This document shows, one piece after another, positions 1 to 12,051 of a DNA stretch of 64,000 bases. The notes beneath the pieces were generated by a model. That model saw only the letters and a program-made list of their open reading frames with translations, did no database searches and was not told the origin of the DNA. The stretch lies in NCBI RefSeq assembly GCF_011386835.1, contig NC_088795.1, positions 118,685,434-118,749,433 on the forward strand, written 5' to 3'. Source of the stretch: Chrysemys picta bellii (Eukaryota; Chordata; Testudines; Emydidae). The first letter of the stretch is position 1. The number at the start of each line of letters is the position of its first letter. The position numbers and the translations under genes were made by a program.

Positions 1-300
1 TCTTGAAATATGGATTTGGACCAATTTTGGAAAACACTACAGATTTCATGGGGATTTTTCTCTTAAGAATGGGATCACACATTTTTGAGACACAAACCCT
101 CAATTTTAAAAATTTCAAAGTTTGAAATTTGTAATTTCCTTCCAGTAAAGATTTTTTAAATTTCAAAACATATGCAATTTCAAAACCTGCCATTTCATAA
201 CATGTTGAGGTCAAAAAATGGTGCAAAATGATCTTGTGAATATTTTTTTTGGGGAAAGAGAGATTTTGCAAAATGTGCTAACTTTGTATGGTCTTGTGAA
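1..300. repeat. AT-rich interspersed repeat of AAATTTCAAA type
   Basis: The segment is a run of overlapping aaatttcaaa, tttgaaattt and ttttggaaaa words. It has the same texture as 32640-33006. I read it as a degraded copy of an A/T-rich sauropsid interspersed repeat. The boundaries are not defined and the left end may lie outside the window. Confidence 0.3.
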
Positions 301-1756
301 TTCAGTTAATATATAACACATCTGTATGTTGATGTGCATCTATAGCACTTCAGCAGGACAAATAGTGGGCAGATGATGATGATGATTCATAGCCAGATTT
401 GCAGTAAATTGATTCTTCAGCCTTCTCCTTGCGAAAAATCCTTTCCTGTATTTATAAATGTCTGATTCATAAATCTCTCCTAAAGCTACTTCTGATAATT
501 GCTCAAGTGATCCTTATTTGTGATACATTAAATGGGGAGTCTCAGTGGAAATATTTCAGTCCTTTATTCTGAAAACTCTTTTTCCTGGGATAACTGATCT
601 TCTGATTCCAGCTGAGATGCTTATGTTAAAACATCTTGAAAAATGGATCAGTTAACTGCAATACAGGTACCCTAATTAATACAGCATGTTATGGTTCTGT
701 CATAAAGTGGACCTAATAGTTGACCCTAAACTATAGTTTTACTTATATTCCCTTTATTTTTGACATTAACAATAGAAATAACATAATTAATTATACTAGG
801 TTTCCCAAAATAAGATAGTGGTAGGTAAGGTGATGCTTACCCATCTTTCTGAAGCACTTTGAAATCTGTGGATGAAAAGGGGCTATATAAATACTGATTG
901 TTATTATCTCAGAGGCTATGCAAAATATGACTCAATTGTATTCTGGATTCAGGTTTTGCTCCTTGCTGCACAGGGTGTGGGAATGGGTAAGTATCACAGG
1001 AATAGGTCATGCCTTCCTAAGGAAAAATCTGTGGGAATGGTTTTTGGGATGAGGAGAATTTTGCAAGGTTCTTCTTGTGTGGAATTTGGCTCAAGTAACT
1101 CCTTGGGGGATTAGGGTTGACACTTCGTCCCCAAATATCTAGGGTCTATGCAGGAGGCCAGTACAATCTCCACGGAGAGCTTGTACCTCTGCACTGACTT
1201 TTAGGTCCCCCTGCCTCCCCAGCCTCTTTCTAGACAGCATGACTCAGTCAGCTATGAATAGCTTGTCCAACAGAAATTATGTGAAATTCATAGGTAGGGC
1301 CTATGGGGAAAGGGAATAGATTCCATAGTTCAGACTCATTTTTGAGACTGCATTTGTATAAGACAATTGTGTTTCTATATAATGAACTGCTGGAGTGGTT
1401 TTGTGCATGGTACATGAAGGCTGCCTCTCTGTGGTAGATTTAAATTAAAAATTGAAGCAGTCAAACTGGGTTTATAAGCATCTGTGGTTGCTAAGATACA
1501 GTCACTTAAATCCTGTAAATCTTCCGCTTACAAAATATCCTGCAAAATTGGCCTTTCAGCGCTGGCAGCACAGGAAAGAAGTATAACTTTCAGAAATGGA
1601 CTGTAGAGATGCTCACCCATTTAGCATCCTTATGAATAGAAAAGCATAATGAATTAGAACCGTGCATATTTGTTTACATAAAATAGTATTTAGTACAGTG
1701 AAGTTGCAAGGTACTTATGGTTGTTATCAGGTGAGTCTGTGATCCAAAGACAATAA

Positions 1757-1988
1757 GGGTGCATTTACACAGCCGGCAGTTCAGAGTCAATAGACTCGGG
1801 CTCACAGGGCTCACGCTACCGTTTTAAAAGCAGCTGTGTAGAGATTCAGGTTCAGCTGGAGCGCAGGCTCTGAAGCCAAGGGAGGGGAGCCCGAACATCT
1901 GCACAGCTATTTTTAGCCTCGTACCATGAGCCTGAGTCTGTCAACCCAGGCTCTGAGATTTGCTGCCGCTCTCTGTGTAGATACACCC
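1757..1988. mobile_element. Harbinger-like MITE with TAA duplication
   Basis: Bases 1754-1756 (TAA) and 1989-1991 (TAA) flank inverted ends: gggtgcatttacaca on the left and tgtgtagatacaccc on the right. A TWA 3-bp target duplication is typical of PIF/Harbinger elements. The 232-bp interior has no ORF, so it is non-autonomous. Part of its interior (acacagctatttttag) recurs at about 7000-7015 in another element. Confidence 0.65.
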
Positions 1989-2183
1989 TAACAGACCCCG
2001 TTAAAGTCAATGGGTGTGCCAAGCATTCTTTCAGATCCAACAGAAGGAGCAATCAAGTCACTTTATATAGGAAGCAACAGCTGCAAACAATGGATGGTCA
2101 GAGCTAAATGTGTTGGCTGTGGGAATTCCCTGGCTGCAAACACAGGAGTTAGGATATCAGTTTTGCAGCCTGTGTATGTGTTA

Positions 2184-2663
2184 GGATATGTTTACACTGC
2201 ACAGTTTACACAGGTTCTTACCTGGATTTTAGCTTTAACCCCCTAACCTTCCACATAGAAAAACCTCTAACTTGGGTTTAGAGGTGCTTTAGGCTCCGGC
2301 TGGGCTTTACCCAGCTGGGGGTGTGGGTTAGAACCCGGGCTTCACTTTAACTCAGGCTGGAACCTGCCCACTTTGCAGTGAGGATGCGGAGTAAATCACT
2401 CGAGTGCCAATGATCCTCCAATCCCTTTCTCGCTGTTTCCCCAGCAAGACAGACAAGTTCTGCAATTGACACAATTGACCAGGAAAGAATCCTATAATGT
2501 CCCAGCACAAAGAGCCATAGGCTATGCCCCCACACGTGGGCAAGTGCAGAAGCTGTGAGGATGCAGTAACACGAGTAGGGCTTTGCGGTGGGGACACTCA
2601 CACCTGAGTAAGGCTAATCCGGGTGCCAGTCACCCAGATTAACTCTGCAGTATAGACACAGCC
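2184..2663. mobile_element. Second Harbinger-like MITE with TTA duplication
   Basis: TTA at 2181-2183 and 2664-2666 flanks a 480-bp segment. Its ends are inverted repeats: ggatatgtttacactgca against the reverse complement of tgcagtatagacacagcc. The ends and the TWA-type duplication match Harbinger MITEs. The short open frames inside (up to 84 codons) lack any transposase motif. Confidence 0.65.
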
Positions 2664-3272
2664 TTAGGGACTGAAAGCCTGCAGAAGCAGATGTGAGTGT
2701 GACTCGGAGAGGAAGCAGAGAGACGGAACTCCTTGTGCACAGAACTCAGTGGAGTTGCATACCTCGGGATTTCTGAGAAAGGCAACTGCATGTTGTTGTT
2801 CCTGCTCAGGAAAACAAGACACTGTGTATATTGTTTATAAATAAACAAGATTACATGAAAGAATTTACCTGGCACACATCAACTATTCCTCCTCCTAATT
2901 GAAACAAACCTATAAGACCTTAAATGTTGGCTAATGTTGGGCCAAGCAGAGAGCAATACATTTACTTACCTGTTCACTTACTATTGCTAATTCATTTATT
3001 TGCTTTTGATGTTTAGCCTTTGAAATCTCTTTTTATTTAAACTTTCTCCCCAATTGGCCATTTTTTCTATTGTTTTTAAGTTTGATGAACCAAAGAATTT
3101 GCAGAATGGTGGCACCTGGGGTGAGAATACAGACCCAGAAGTCAAGAGTTTGGTGTTCTGTTCCTGTATCTACTGCTGACTCACTGTATCAACTCATTCT
3201 CATGTGGCCTCCAGATTTTAGATACCCCTTTTCTGCATTTTGGGCGGCAGCGGGCAGGTGGGTAGACACTGT

Positions 3273-4085
3273 CAGGGTTACCAACTGAAGACTAAATAAG
3301 GCACAAACCCCCGAACACAAAATACTGTATATTTTATTGTAAAGACTTTTTTCAACTAGGTGAGGTGGTCTGAAGTTTGAGATGTCCTCAGAATTCATGT
3401 ATCCAATTTGTGATCCTTGTGGACTGCCAGCTAGGCTGGTAGTGTAGATCACTAGCCTTTGTGAAACTTTTGCCGATTACACCCAAGAAATGCCACTCAT
3501 GACATAAAGTGAAAGCCTGGGCTTTCTCATTATTTTTGCCATTACTAAAAGTGCCCACTATCTCATATTGCTCCTACTGGGAAGCTACTGAAGCCAAACT
3601 GGGAGATTTTAAGTAGGGGCAGTGCGCAGAGTCCCCTGGCCCCTACCCCCAGGGGCCGCAGGGACCTGCTGGCCACTTCTGGGAGTGGCATGGGGCCAGG
3701 GCAGGCAGGGAGCCAGCCTTAGCCCCACTGCGCTGCCCATCGGGAGCCGCCTGAGGTAAGTGCCGCCCAGCTGGAGTCCGCACCTCGCACCCCAGCCCTG
3801 ACCCCCCTCCTGCACCCAAACTCCCTCCCAGAGCTTGCACCCTGCACCCTCTCCTGCACCCAAACCCTCTGCCCCAGGCTCAGCCCTGTCCCACACTCCG
3901 AACCCCTCAGCCCCAGCCCAGAGCCCGCACCCCTGCCCCAATCCGGGGAGAGCAAGCAACAGAGGGAGGGGGGATGGTGTGAGCAGGGTGGGGCCTTGGA
4001 GAAGGGATGGGGCAGGGGTGGGGTCTCGGGGAAGGGGCGGGGCAAGGGTGTTTGCATTTGTGTGATTCAGCAGTTGGCAACCCCA
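3273..4085. mobile_element. GC-rich hAT-like non-autonomous element
   Basis: The left end reads cagggttaccaactg and the right end cagttggcaacccca, an imperfect 15-bp inverted pair with 3 mismatches. The interior from about 3610 is strongly GC-rich and homologous to the interior of the element at 57384-58090: both contain ggggccagggcaggcaggga and a stretch of CCC-rich satellite-like sequence. No 8-bp duplication is visible, so the exact ends are uncertain. A 174-codon minus frame inside is a by-product of the high GC content. Confidence 0.5.
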
Positions 4086-5674
4086 TTCAAATCCCACCAA
4101 GGTTGAGCCAAATTCAAGATTGAGGCTCAGCAAGACACATGATCATCTCTAAAGTAGCTGCCCAATCTGCTGTGAGTGGTTCATTGGATGACGTGCATCG
4201 GAGGAGCTTATTTTGTGGGTGGAGCTTGGAAGAGTACCAGCCTTTTCCTGCCCCCCCTCAATTTGGCCCCTGATTCCAGGTTAAATTATTCTTTTTGTTT
4301 GTTATTTACATTGACTTTTTCCAGAACAGCTTTCTTCCAGCAGTTGAATCCATTGATCTATAACAGGCGATGACAGATTTATTTTATTAAGGATATTATG
4401 GGTCCGATCCTCAGCTGGAATTGCTCATTGGCATTGTGTCACTTTATACCAGCTGAGGAATTTGTCCCTGCATTTGGAGCTAATCTGTCTTTGGGTTGAA
4501 GAAACATTTGGTTCCGACAAGGTCTTTTCAGATAGGACTGCTGTTTATTGCTGTGTTAGAAATTCACATTCTATTTGGTATGAAACCAGTGCTCTCTCCT
4601 CTTTTCAGATATTAGTTATTTTTAACAAAGGTGGTGGCTTTTCACAAAAGTGCTAAAAAAGAGCACCCTGCATATAAAAAAGAGACCTTCTTTTATTTAC
4701 TTAGGTCCTATTATTCTCGTTAGCAGTAATGTTAAATGAAAATAAAATATATGGTCACTGTGGTAATTAAAATAATTATTTAATGGAAATGTGATCAGTT
4801 ACATGCCTTGTACCTTCTATTGATTGGCTGCACTTAGCAAATGACAAGACAAATCATTATCAATATCATGACTGCTTAATCTGTAACCATGGTAACACTT
4901 CTAGATCAAGGAACCCAAGTCAGTCTGTCTAGGCCAGGTATACCTGGCCTGAATGGGTCCTCGCATTGGGCCACGATGTGGAGTACGTCTTTACAGTGGA
5001 TAAGTGTGTAAAGAATGCTCACCCACAATGACTTTCTAGCCCAGCAGCTGGGACTGAGACAAGAATACAAAGGAATAAGGTTTTTCTGCATTACATCCCC
5101 GAGGAAAGTATTTCCAGCACTTATTATTCACTGTCGTTTGTACAGCACCTAAAGCATTGCATGAGATTTACAGTACAAAGACAACATGTACCCTGCCCCC
5201 AGGAGTCCAATCCTGCAAACTTTTCCTTGTCCTGTTGCCTTCTGAGGGCCTACATAAGCGTGTGCAGGATCAGACTCTAATTTTAGATATGAGACAATTA
5301 GTGAGAAGAATGCAAATGGGCAGGGGATGTAATTATGGAATCAGGAGGATGAGGGAATCAATAACATAGGCTGAAACTAGGAATTAAGTGGGCATAGTTC
5401 TTGTGCTGGCCTTCTCTGTGGAGGTGGGGGTGAATTTCATCCTAGCAGTGGTGTTGGAAGGTTAGAAATGTCATCTCAATCTCACTAGATGGGGGAACTA
5501 GCCTCAAACTGAAAATCAGAGCAAAGTGGCTGCACTGACTGCAAATAGCAATAGTAGGTGGCACTGAACCAAGAGAAGCAGCTCCTGTTGCCATTGTTTT
5601 TCACTAATCAATAGCGTTAAAACAGGTTATCATGTGCTGTTAATAAATATATTTGCTGAACTTTCTAGAGCAAT

Positions 5675-5782
5675 ATGTTCCATTCTATATGCATCCGAAG
5701 AAGTGGGCTGTAATCCACGAAAGCTTATGCTCTAATAAATTTGTTAGTCTCTAAGGTGCCACAAGTACTCCTGTTCTTCTTT
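5675..5782 (+). mobile_element. Short Penelope-like retroelement copy with 13-bp target duplication
   Basis: A 108-bp insertion flanked by a perfect 13-bp direct repeat, tttctagagcaat, at 5662-5674 and 5783-5795. The body carries gtgggctgtaatccac, cgaaagcttatgctc and ttagtctctaaggtgccaca. These match both arms of the palindrome at 35182-35367. The long duplication implies target-primed insertion of a truncated copy. I assign it to a Penelope-like family from its habit of forming inverted dimers and its hammerhead-like core at 5695-5732. A SINE-like origin is the alternative. Confidence 0.55.
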
Positions 5783-6916
5783 TTTCTAGAGCAATGGAGG
5801 TTGGCATCTGGTTTATGTTTATCCTGCTGGGCACTAGAGATGAAGAGAAACTGCAAAGGGAAATGGGCATATTGCTTGATGTGTTTATTTGCAACTAAGT
5901 TTTATCCCACCACTATCTACTCATATTTGATAAGCCAAGTGAGACTAGGTAGGACTGGAAATGTGCCAGGTGAGGGAAAAAAGAAGCGACAGGTAAACTA
6001 GGGGAGAGGTGTGTTAAGACCATGCCATTCTCTCCTCCCGCCTTTACACATAAACCTAAAGATAGGTACAATCTAGCCGTGTATCTGAAGAAGCTTCATG
6101 CTAAATTCTTTTGCTCTCCCAGCGCTGCTGAGCACTGCAGTCGCTCTGTGGGTCAACTCAGTCTTACATAGATGAACTCATTTTCTTCAATGGGCATTTT
6201 GCCTCACTGTAGGATTGGCACTGCAGGTTTAATTTGTATCACCACCACTTAATACTGCTTCTTCTAGGGATTTGTCCTGCCACGTTGTTTTCATCTTGAC
6301 ACGTGACTTGTTTCCCAATTAAGTATTAAGTCTCCCCGGCATGGCTCAGTGCCGCTGTTTAACTATGAATCTCTTCTTGCCAGGTAGCTCTAACAGAATT
6401 TCTGCTTCCATATATTTGATGTTAGCTGCTGTTGTGTTAATACTTTTTTAAAAATGAGAAAACTAAATATTTGTGCCTCTTTTCGGATGGACAGGGCTCG
6501 CCCTTCTCATTTTATAAACCCGTACACTTCTTCTGTCAGGTGTTAAAATAATTAAAAATGTGCTGACAGACACACACATGTTCCCACTTCTGACAGAACT
6601 GGGGCACCTCCTCTGATGAATGTAACATTTAGGAATTACGATATTCTGTTAATATTTTAACTTGTTTTTCTAAACTTGAATTACCTGCTGCATCCTGCCC
6701 TCTTTACAGTGGCAAAGTTCCTATTGACTGCAGTGGGAGCTTTGTATGCAAGCTGCCATACTTGCCTCTAGCGCTATATAGATTTAAAATGCTTTCTTCT
6801 TCATTGGCATTTACCTATCATCATTATTTTTATTTGTTTCTTTCTGATTTGGGGTGATTTTAAAACCACCTATGGAATTTAGGAGTCTAAGTACATTTTC
6901 AAAAGCGACTTAGGCA

Positions 6917-7091
6917 GTTTTGTCTACACTGCCAAAACAACAAAAAATGCTTCCCCAGTTTTCATAGCCTGTGCTCCAGCCCCAGCCGGAGTATCTACAC
7001 AGCTATTTTTAGTGCTGTAGTATGAGACCGATGAGCATGTGCGTGTAGACCTGGGCGCTGAGACTCACTGCTGCGTTTTTGTTGTTGTTTT
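6917..7091. mobile_element. Foldback MITE fragment
   Basis: Inverted arms aaaacaacaaaaaatgc (6934-6950) and gcgtttttgttgttgtttt (7073-7091) enclose about 120 bp. The left side begins tgtctacactgcc, resembling Harbinger ends. The interior shares acacagctatttttag with the MITE at 1757-1988. The right terminus appears truncated. Confidence 0.4.
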
Positions 7092-7149
7092 CCAAAGCAC
7101 CTACATGCCTAATGTTTAGCTTAAAAATAAGGCACAGCTCAGTCATTTG

Positions 7150-9688
7150 TTTACGCAATTTTTGCAGTCATTTTATTGAAAAAGCTGGTATTAACATATT
7201 TATATCTTTATTCAACAACAGTTAGCTAATTTGTGCAACACAAAGAATGCAGCCATGAACAACAGCTTTCCAAACAATCTGATTTACCAACTTTACCATC
7301 ATTTACTCTACGCCACTGAAAGCTCAAACCAAAAACGAAAAAAAGTTTTAAAAGATTCACAATGACGATGTCAACTTTCTTACATTCAAAAAGACCAGGA
7401 AACTGAATCGTAGCAGTGATATCAGAGTCATGAATGTGATACTGGTCTTTAAAAGGATTTCCATATTTTCCTCAATAATCACATCATATCATTTTGGTCT
7501 GGAAATCAATAATTTTGTAAAGCTCCAAAAATGTATTTTATTAGTTAGTTATTTTTACAAGATCTTTTTGGTACCCAAACCTGAAACAGAATAAGGTACT
7601 TGAAATAAAAATAGTATTACTGTTGTATTAAGATCTGCTTTATAATAAGTTACATATAGACTCTTACTTGAGGATGTTAGAAGCTAAATATGTTTTACAG
7701 TACTTCTAGCAGTAAATGCCAGTATGAGCCGTTAGCATTTTTGGGCTACAAAGGTTAATGGAGGCGGCCAAAAGTCAAAGAAAGTGTATGACACCTTTGA
7801 AGCAGTAGTTTGGCATTAACGAGATTTCTATACAATTTACCACATTCTTAAACCTTTTTACAAGAAAAAAATTGATTGTTAACTTTAATTAGAATAAATA
7901 TATACATATAATACTGCCCAGGTCTTCTAGGGTATACAGTATTTTATAAACAAACATTCCTCATTCCCTTTAAAATTAACCTACATATTTCATACTGTAT
8001 GTGTATAGTATTGCTGGAAACTGATGCACATGCGTTTGTGCTTCTACACACGGAATATACAGTATCAATCTAAAAAAAATTAAACATACATAGTTCATGT
8101 GTCATGTCAAGACTTCATATAAAAAGTTGTCACCTTTTTTTTTTTTTGTAAACCTTGGTAGTAGATTTTCCCCCAAAAATCAAAATATAAAAGCATGCAG
8201 GTTCATTTATTAGTTCATTCTCCATTTTCCAAAAAGTTAGTGAAGAATGGGGTAAGGTTGTTAAAGAACCTTTTCTAAGTGAGGGATTTTTAACAAGATC
8301 AGCCAAGGCATCTGAATCAGTTACACTCCTTTACTCATGAGTTGAGAAGAAATCATTTGGGGTAATAATTTTTCCGCAGATTTTATTAGTCATGCAGAAA
8401 GATTTCCTAGATTAAAAAGCATTTCCAAAATGGTACACCATTTCTATACACTTCTTAATGGAAATATCATCTTCCATTTACATTGAAGTTCAATTGAAGA
8501 AAGAACTGTGTAAACCAGTTTAAGTAGAATTTTAGGTTTCTGTTTCACCCAGGAGTCATCTTGTAATTTTACAGTCATTTTAAAATTCACTGAGCCACGC
8601 TAAACTCTTGAGTTACCATTCATAGTAATTAAACCTGTATTTCCTGGGGATTCTGCAAATACCAAGTTTAAAGTAATAAGTGTGATGCAGTAAACATCAC
8701 GTGTGGGATTTTCAAAAGGGCTTAATTCAATGTTTGACTTCAGTGGAAGCAGAGTTAGGCCAACACTTGAGGGTTTCTGAAAATCCCATCCCAAAATTGT
8801 AATAGCACAGGTGTATATGCATTAACAAGTGTATCTTTAAATGGGTTGAATAGTCACCGTGGAGTGGCAAATCCTGAGTTTTTAAATGGCACCCACTGAA
8901 ATTAGTATTGTCACATTCTACAGTGTGATTGGAAATGTACCTGCAGAACAAGCTGCCTTTTTAAACTAAGGTAGTTGAGATTATCGACAGCACTCTTCAT
9001 TTTTTGACTCAGAAAGTTGAAATACAAAGTCAGGATTTCTAGCAGACGTAAAAAATTATAAAAGTGTTTGTGGAACTCCATAATGCGGGCTCAGTGCGAG
9101 GGACGGGGAATGTGAAAAGGGAAATAGGGACAACTTGTCACTTGTTAATAAGCAGAATAATTTATTTTGCTTCCATATTACTAACTGTCTAGGGCCTTCC
9201 TTCTGTACGCAGCAATGTATGGGGGACACAGCTATTCCTACACTCATAAATAAGTCTACTTGACTTTGAAAGCCCGGAAAGCAATCCTGAAAAAAATCAA
9301 GGGACTAATGTGAAAAGCTCTAATAATGTGGTAAACACTGCAGACTGCGGAAGAATGCAGCACAGCACGATGCTGGTCCTGTGAAGCATTGTCCCTGGAG
9401 TTTAGGGTACTCAGCACCTCACAGGATCAGTCCTGAAGTGAATACCCCTGATTGTTTAAAAAATGGACATAGACCACAGTACTGAATTCACAGTAGTGCC
9501 TTTTTACTTAGACAATTATACAGTTGCAGTGATTTAAAACAGTTGGTTGCCACCAACAATGATACAGACTGAGGGGTAGTGGGAGGGAATCTACAAATTC
9601 CACCACAATGACCACACTTTTGTGAAGATCATGTCCTTCTACAACTCTCAAAAGGCTGGTTTATAAATACAGAAAGATATTGATCGAT
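7150..9688 (-). other. PPP2R2C: Probable 3' UTR of PPP2R2C
   Basis: This follows the TAG stop at 9691-9689 on the minus strand. It is AT-rich and mostly free of recognised repeats. It holds several minus-strand AATAAA signals, seen as tttatt at 7172-7177, 7207-7212 and 7537-7542 on the plus strand. The pair nearest 7172 would give a 2.5-kb UTR; I recall mammalian PPP2R2C transcripts as also having UTRs of this order. The true end cannot be fixed from sequence alone. One small foldback repeat (8703-8792) lies inside it. Confidence 0.45.
8703..8792. repeat. Short foldback repeat inside the putative 3' UTR
   Basis: The arms tgggattttca (from 8704) and tgaaaatccca (ending near 8789) are inverted around about 60 bp. 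The interior contains ttgacttcagtggaagc, a phrase scattered through the window. It belongs to the gattttcaaa foldback type also seen at 31335, 37342 and 43550. Confidence 0.45.
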
Positions 9689-9980
9689 CTAGTGCATTTC
9701 TGAGTTCACTTTATCCTGAAATATGTACAGATTGTTTGTCGCTGCTATAGCAATTATGTTCTCAGTTGGATGCCAGGCTGTGTGCAAGATCTTCTTCGTA
9801 AAGTCCAAACTGTCGACACTGATGTCATCTTTCCTTCGCTTGCCCCCTACGCAGACTCGGCGGGGTTTTAGAATGGCTCGTGGCTTACTGCTCTCCCGGG
9901 ATGCCTCCAAGGTAACATCCCGCTTGGTGTTTCGGTCAAACATTCGAAAGAAGTTGTTATATGCACCTGTCATAATAACA
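9689..9980 (-). CDS. PPP2R2C: PPP2R2C last coding exon (C-terminal WD40 region)
   Basis: This exon encodes the final 96 residues of the B55-gamma subunit of protein phosphatase 2A. B55 subunits are seven-bladed WD40 propellers that bind the PP2A scaffold and select substrates. The exon opens with one base that completes a serine codon, then [14 protein letters not shown]. It includes the basic stretch [15 protein letters not shown] and the closing blade [20 protein letters not shown], and ends VNSEMH-stop. The SxMH tail, the MTGAYNNF start and the RRVCVGG segment match PPP2R2C as I know it and differ from PPP2R2A and PPP2R2B, which end at DKVN. The acceptor on the minus strand is a clear pyrimidine tract ending tcttcag at 9981. 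The frame joins the exon at 24691-24782 exactly. If the full protein has the usual 447 residues, this is about 352-447. Confidence 0.97.
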
Positions 9981-11777
9981 CTGAAGAGGGAGGAAACAAA
10001 AGCAAGAATAAATAGCAGAATACACTAACTCTACCACGAACGGGAGTGGATCAGTACAGTACAATTACTTTTCCCTGCCATGTAATTGAACTCTATAGAG
10101 TTCAGAAACTTGTGTTACTGTGCAGTTTAATATATATGGACTTTTGAGTTTACATGGTTTCTCATCATCTCATGGCATTTAATATACTGTAAGGTTGCTT
10201 CAGTATTGCTAATCCCAAGTATTCAAAAATCATGAGTCAGAACCCCAAAATTATTAGATTGATTAAAAAATAATGAGATTTAAAAATAATAATTCTTGGG
10301 TTCTGTTTATTTGCATTCTAATTCTTGGGCCTTTATGGTTCAAATTTTCAAGCTTTCTCCATAACTATGAAACTTTTATTTGAATGAAATGTAAGCTTAT
10401 GACTCCAAGAGCTGTGTCTTTAAGAAAAACAGCAAATATTGTATGACTTGCTATAGAATAGCAAGAGTTGACAGCGTTGTTTACTTTCACATTTGTTTAA
10501 ATGAATGTTTGTTTGTGGGGACAGAAGTTGGAGCAAACAGCGAATCAGTGCAGGGCAGAGGGAAGTCAGAGAACATTCCAGGGCTTTAACTAGATGTCCA
10601 AAGGTGCCTTCTTGGTCTGCTGCTGCTTCTACCAGGTGAAGTCTCTGGCTGCCTCCTCTCTGCAGCTCACGTAGGTAGTCCCTAGTGTCCCCAGAGTGTG
10701 TGTGGGGGGGTCTCCCCTCCACATTCTAAATCCAGGGGAGGTGTGAAAGGGGAGAAGGGTTGACCCTGGTTAGATCCTATTTTACCCATCCCCACCCCCA
10801 GTGCAGCAGTCCCTGCTTTGGACATTGTTAATACGTTTGGAGAAACAAGTGCTATGAGAACACTTATCCCCAAATATGTTAATAAAAAGATGTTTACCGA
10901 TAAACGTGATATGACAGCGTTTGATCTACTACACAATCACAAAAGGAGATATGTATCCTCTCAGTCCTTCCATCCCTCTGCACAAAGCCTGAGTAGTCAT
11001 GCTTTTTGCAAGGCTATCTGCAGGGGCTGGAGAAAGAGGGATGGAATTTATCTTCTCCCCGAACACAAGCAGACCCCCTAATCCAGCCCACAGTCTGAAA
11101 TAGTGATTGTGTCCTGCTCCAAAATCCTCCACCACAAGGGGGTGATAGTCTGGCTCCACTGAAGTCAGTGGGTCTTCAAGTCACTAGCTCCACATGGTCA
11201 TGGATCCTATGGCCGTGCCTATAACCCCCCACAAAATACTGACCTATTGCGGGCTAATGCAGACACTCCCAAGCGGTGGCCAGAAGGTGTGGAGACCGTA
11301 TGGCAAAGCTGCTCCACAGTTATACTCCCCCCCATTGCAGCCCCAATGTAGGGTGTCAGTGGTGTGGAGAGCATCCCATTGGCTCTCTGCACTAGGGAAA
11401 AATGTCACCCAAAGCTCATATAGTCTTTAAAGGTGCAGCTATAGAATCATAGAAATGTAGGGCTGGCAGGGAGCTTGAGAAGTCATCAAGTCCAGCCTCC
11501 TACATTGAGGCAGGACCAAGTAAATCTAGACCATCCCTGACAGGTGTTTGTGCAGCCTCTTCTTAAAAACCGCCAATGTTGAAGATTCCACAACCTCTGT
11601 TGAGAGTCTATTCCAGAGCTTAACTGCCTTATAGTTGGAAAGTTTTTCCTAATCTCTAACCGAAATCTCCCATGCTGCAGATTAACCTGATTACTTCTTG
11701 TCCTACCTTCAGTCAACATGGAAAACAAGTCATGTTCCCCATCATAGTCTTCTTTTCGCAAGACTGAACATGCCCAG

Positions 11778-11802
11778 TTTTTTTTTTTTTTTTTTTTTTT
11801 TT
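11778..11802 (+). repeat. Homopolymer T(25)
   Basis: An uninterrupted run of 25 T residues within the CR1 remnant. It reads as poly(A) on the transcribed minus strand of PPP2R2C. It is probably expanded by slippage and its length may be unreliable in assembly. Confidence 0.9.
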
Positions 11803-12051
11803 AAACCTGGCCTCCTAGGTCAGGTTTTCTAAAACTTTTTTTAGTTTTGTTGCTCTTCTCGAGTCCACTGCCTCTCTCCCATTTGTCCACATCTTTCCTA
11901 AAGTGTGTTGCACAGAACTGGACTCCAGCTGAGGCCTGACCAGTGCCAAGTAGGGCGGGACAATTACCTCCCTTGTCTTACATACAACACTCCTGTAAAT
12001 ACACCCCAGAATAGCTGCCTTTTTCACAACTGCATCACATTGTTGACACAT

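Larger units (their letters stand above)
1..7149. other. Downstream flank of PPP2R2C, repeat-rich, no gene seen
   Basis: This lies beyond the probable polyadenylation region of the minus-strand gene. I see no exon with coding character. Most identifiable content is mobile: two Harbinger-like MITEs (1757-2663), a GC-rich hAT-like element (3273-4085), a Penelope-like fragment (5675-5782) and a foldback (6917-7091). Bases 845-910 resemble the tail of ancient CORE/MIR-type SINEs (gcactttgaaatctgtgg then a gctatataa phrase). Bases 3140-3215 resemble the middle of the same class. Bases 4090-5660 and 5800-6900 hold nothing I can name. Confidence 0.6.

Noticed and set aside
3609..4133. 174-codon minus-strand frame rich in G, P and L
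   Set aside because: It lies in the GC-rich interior of a hAT-like element, where stops are rare by composition.
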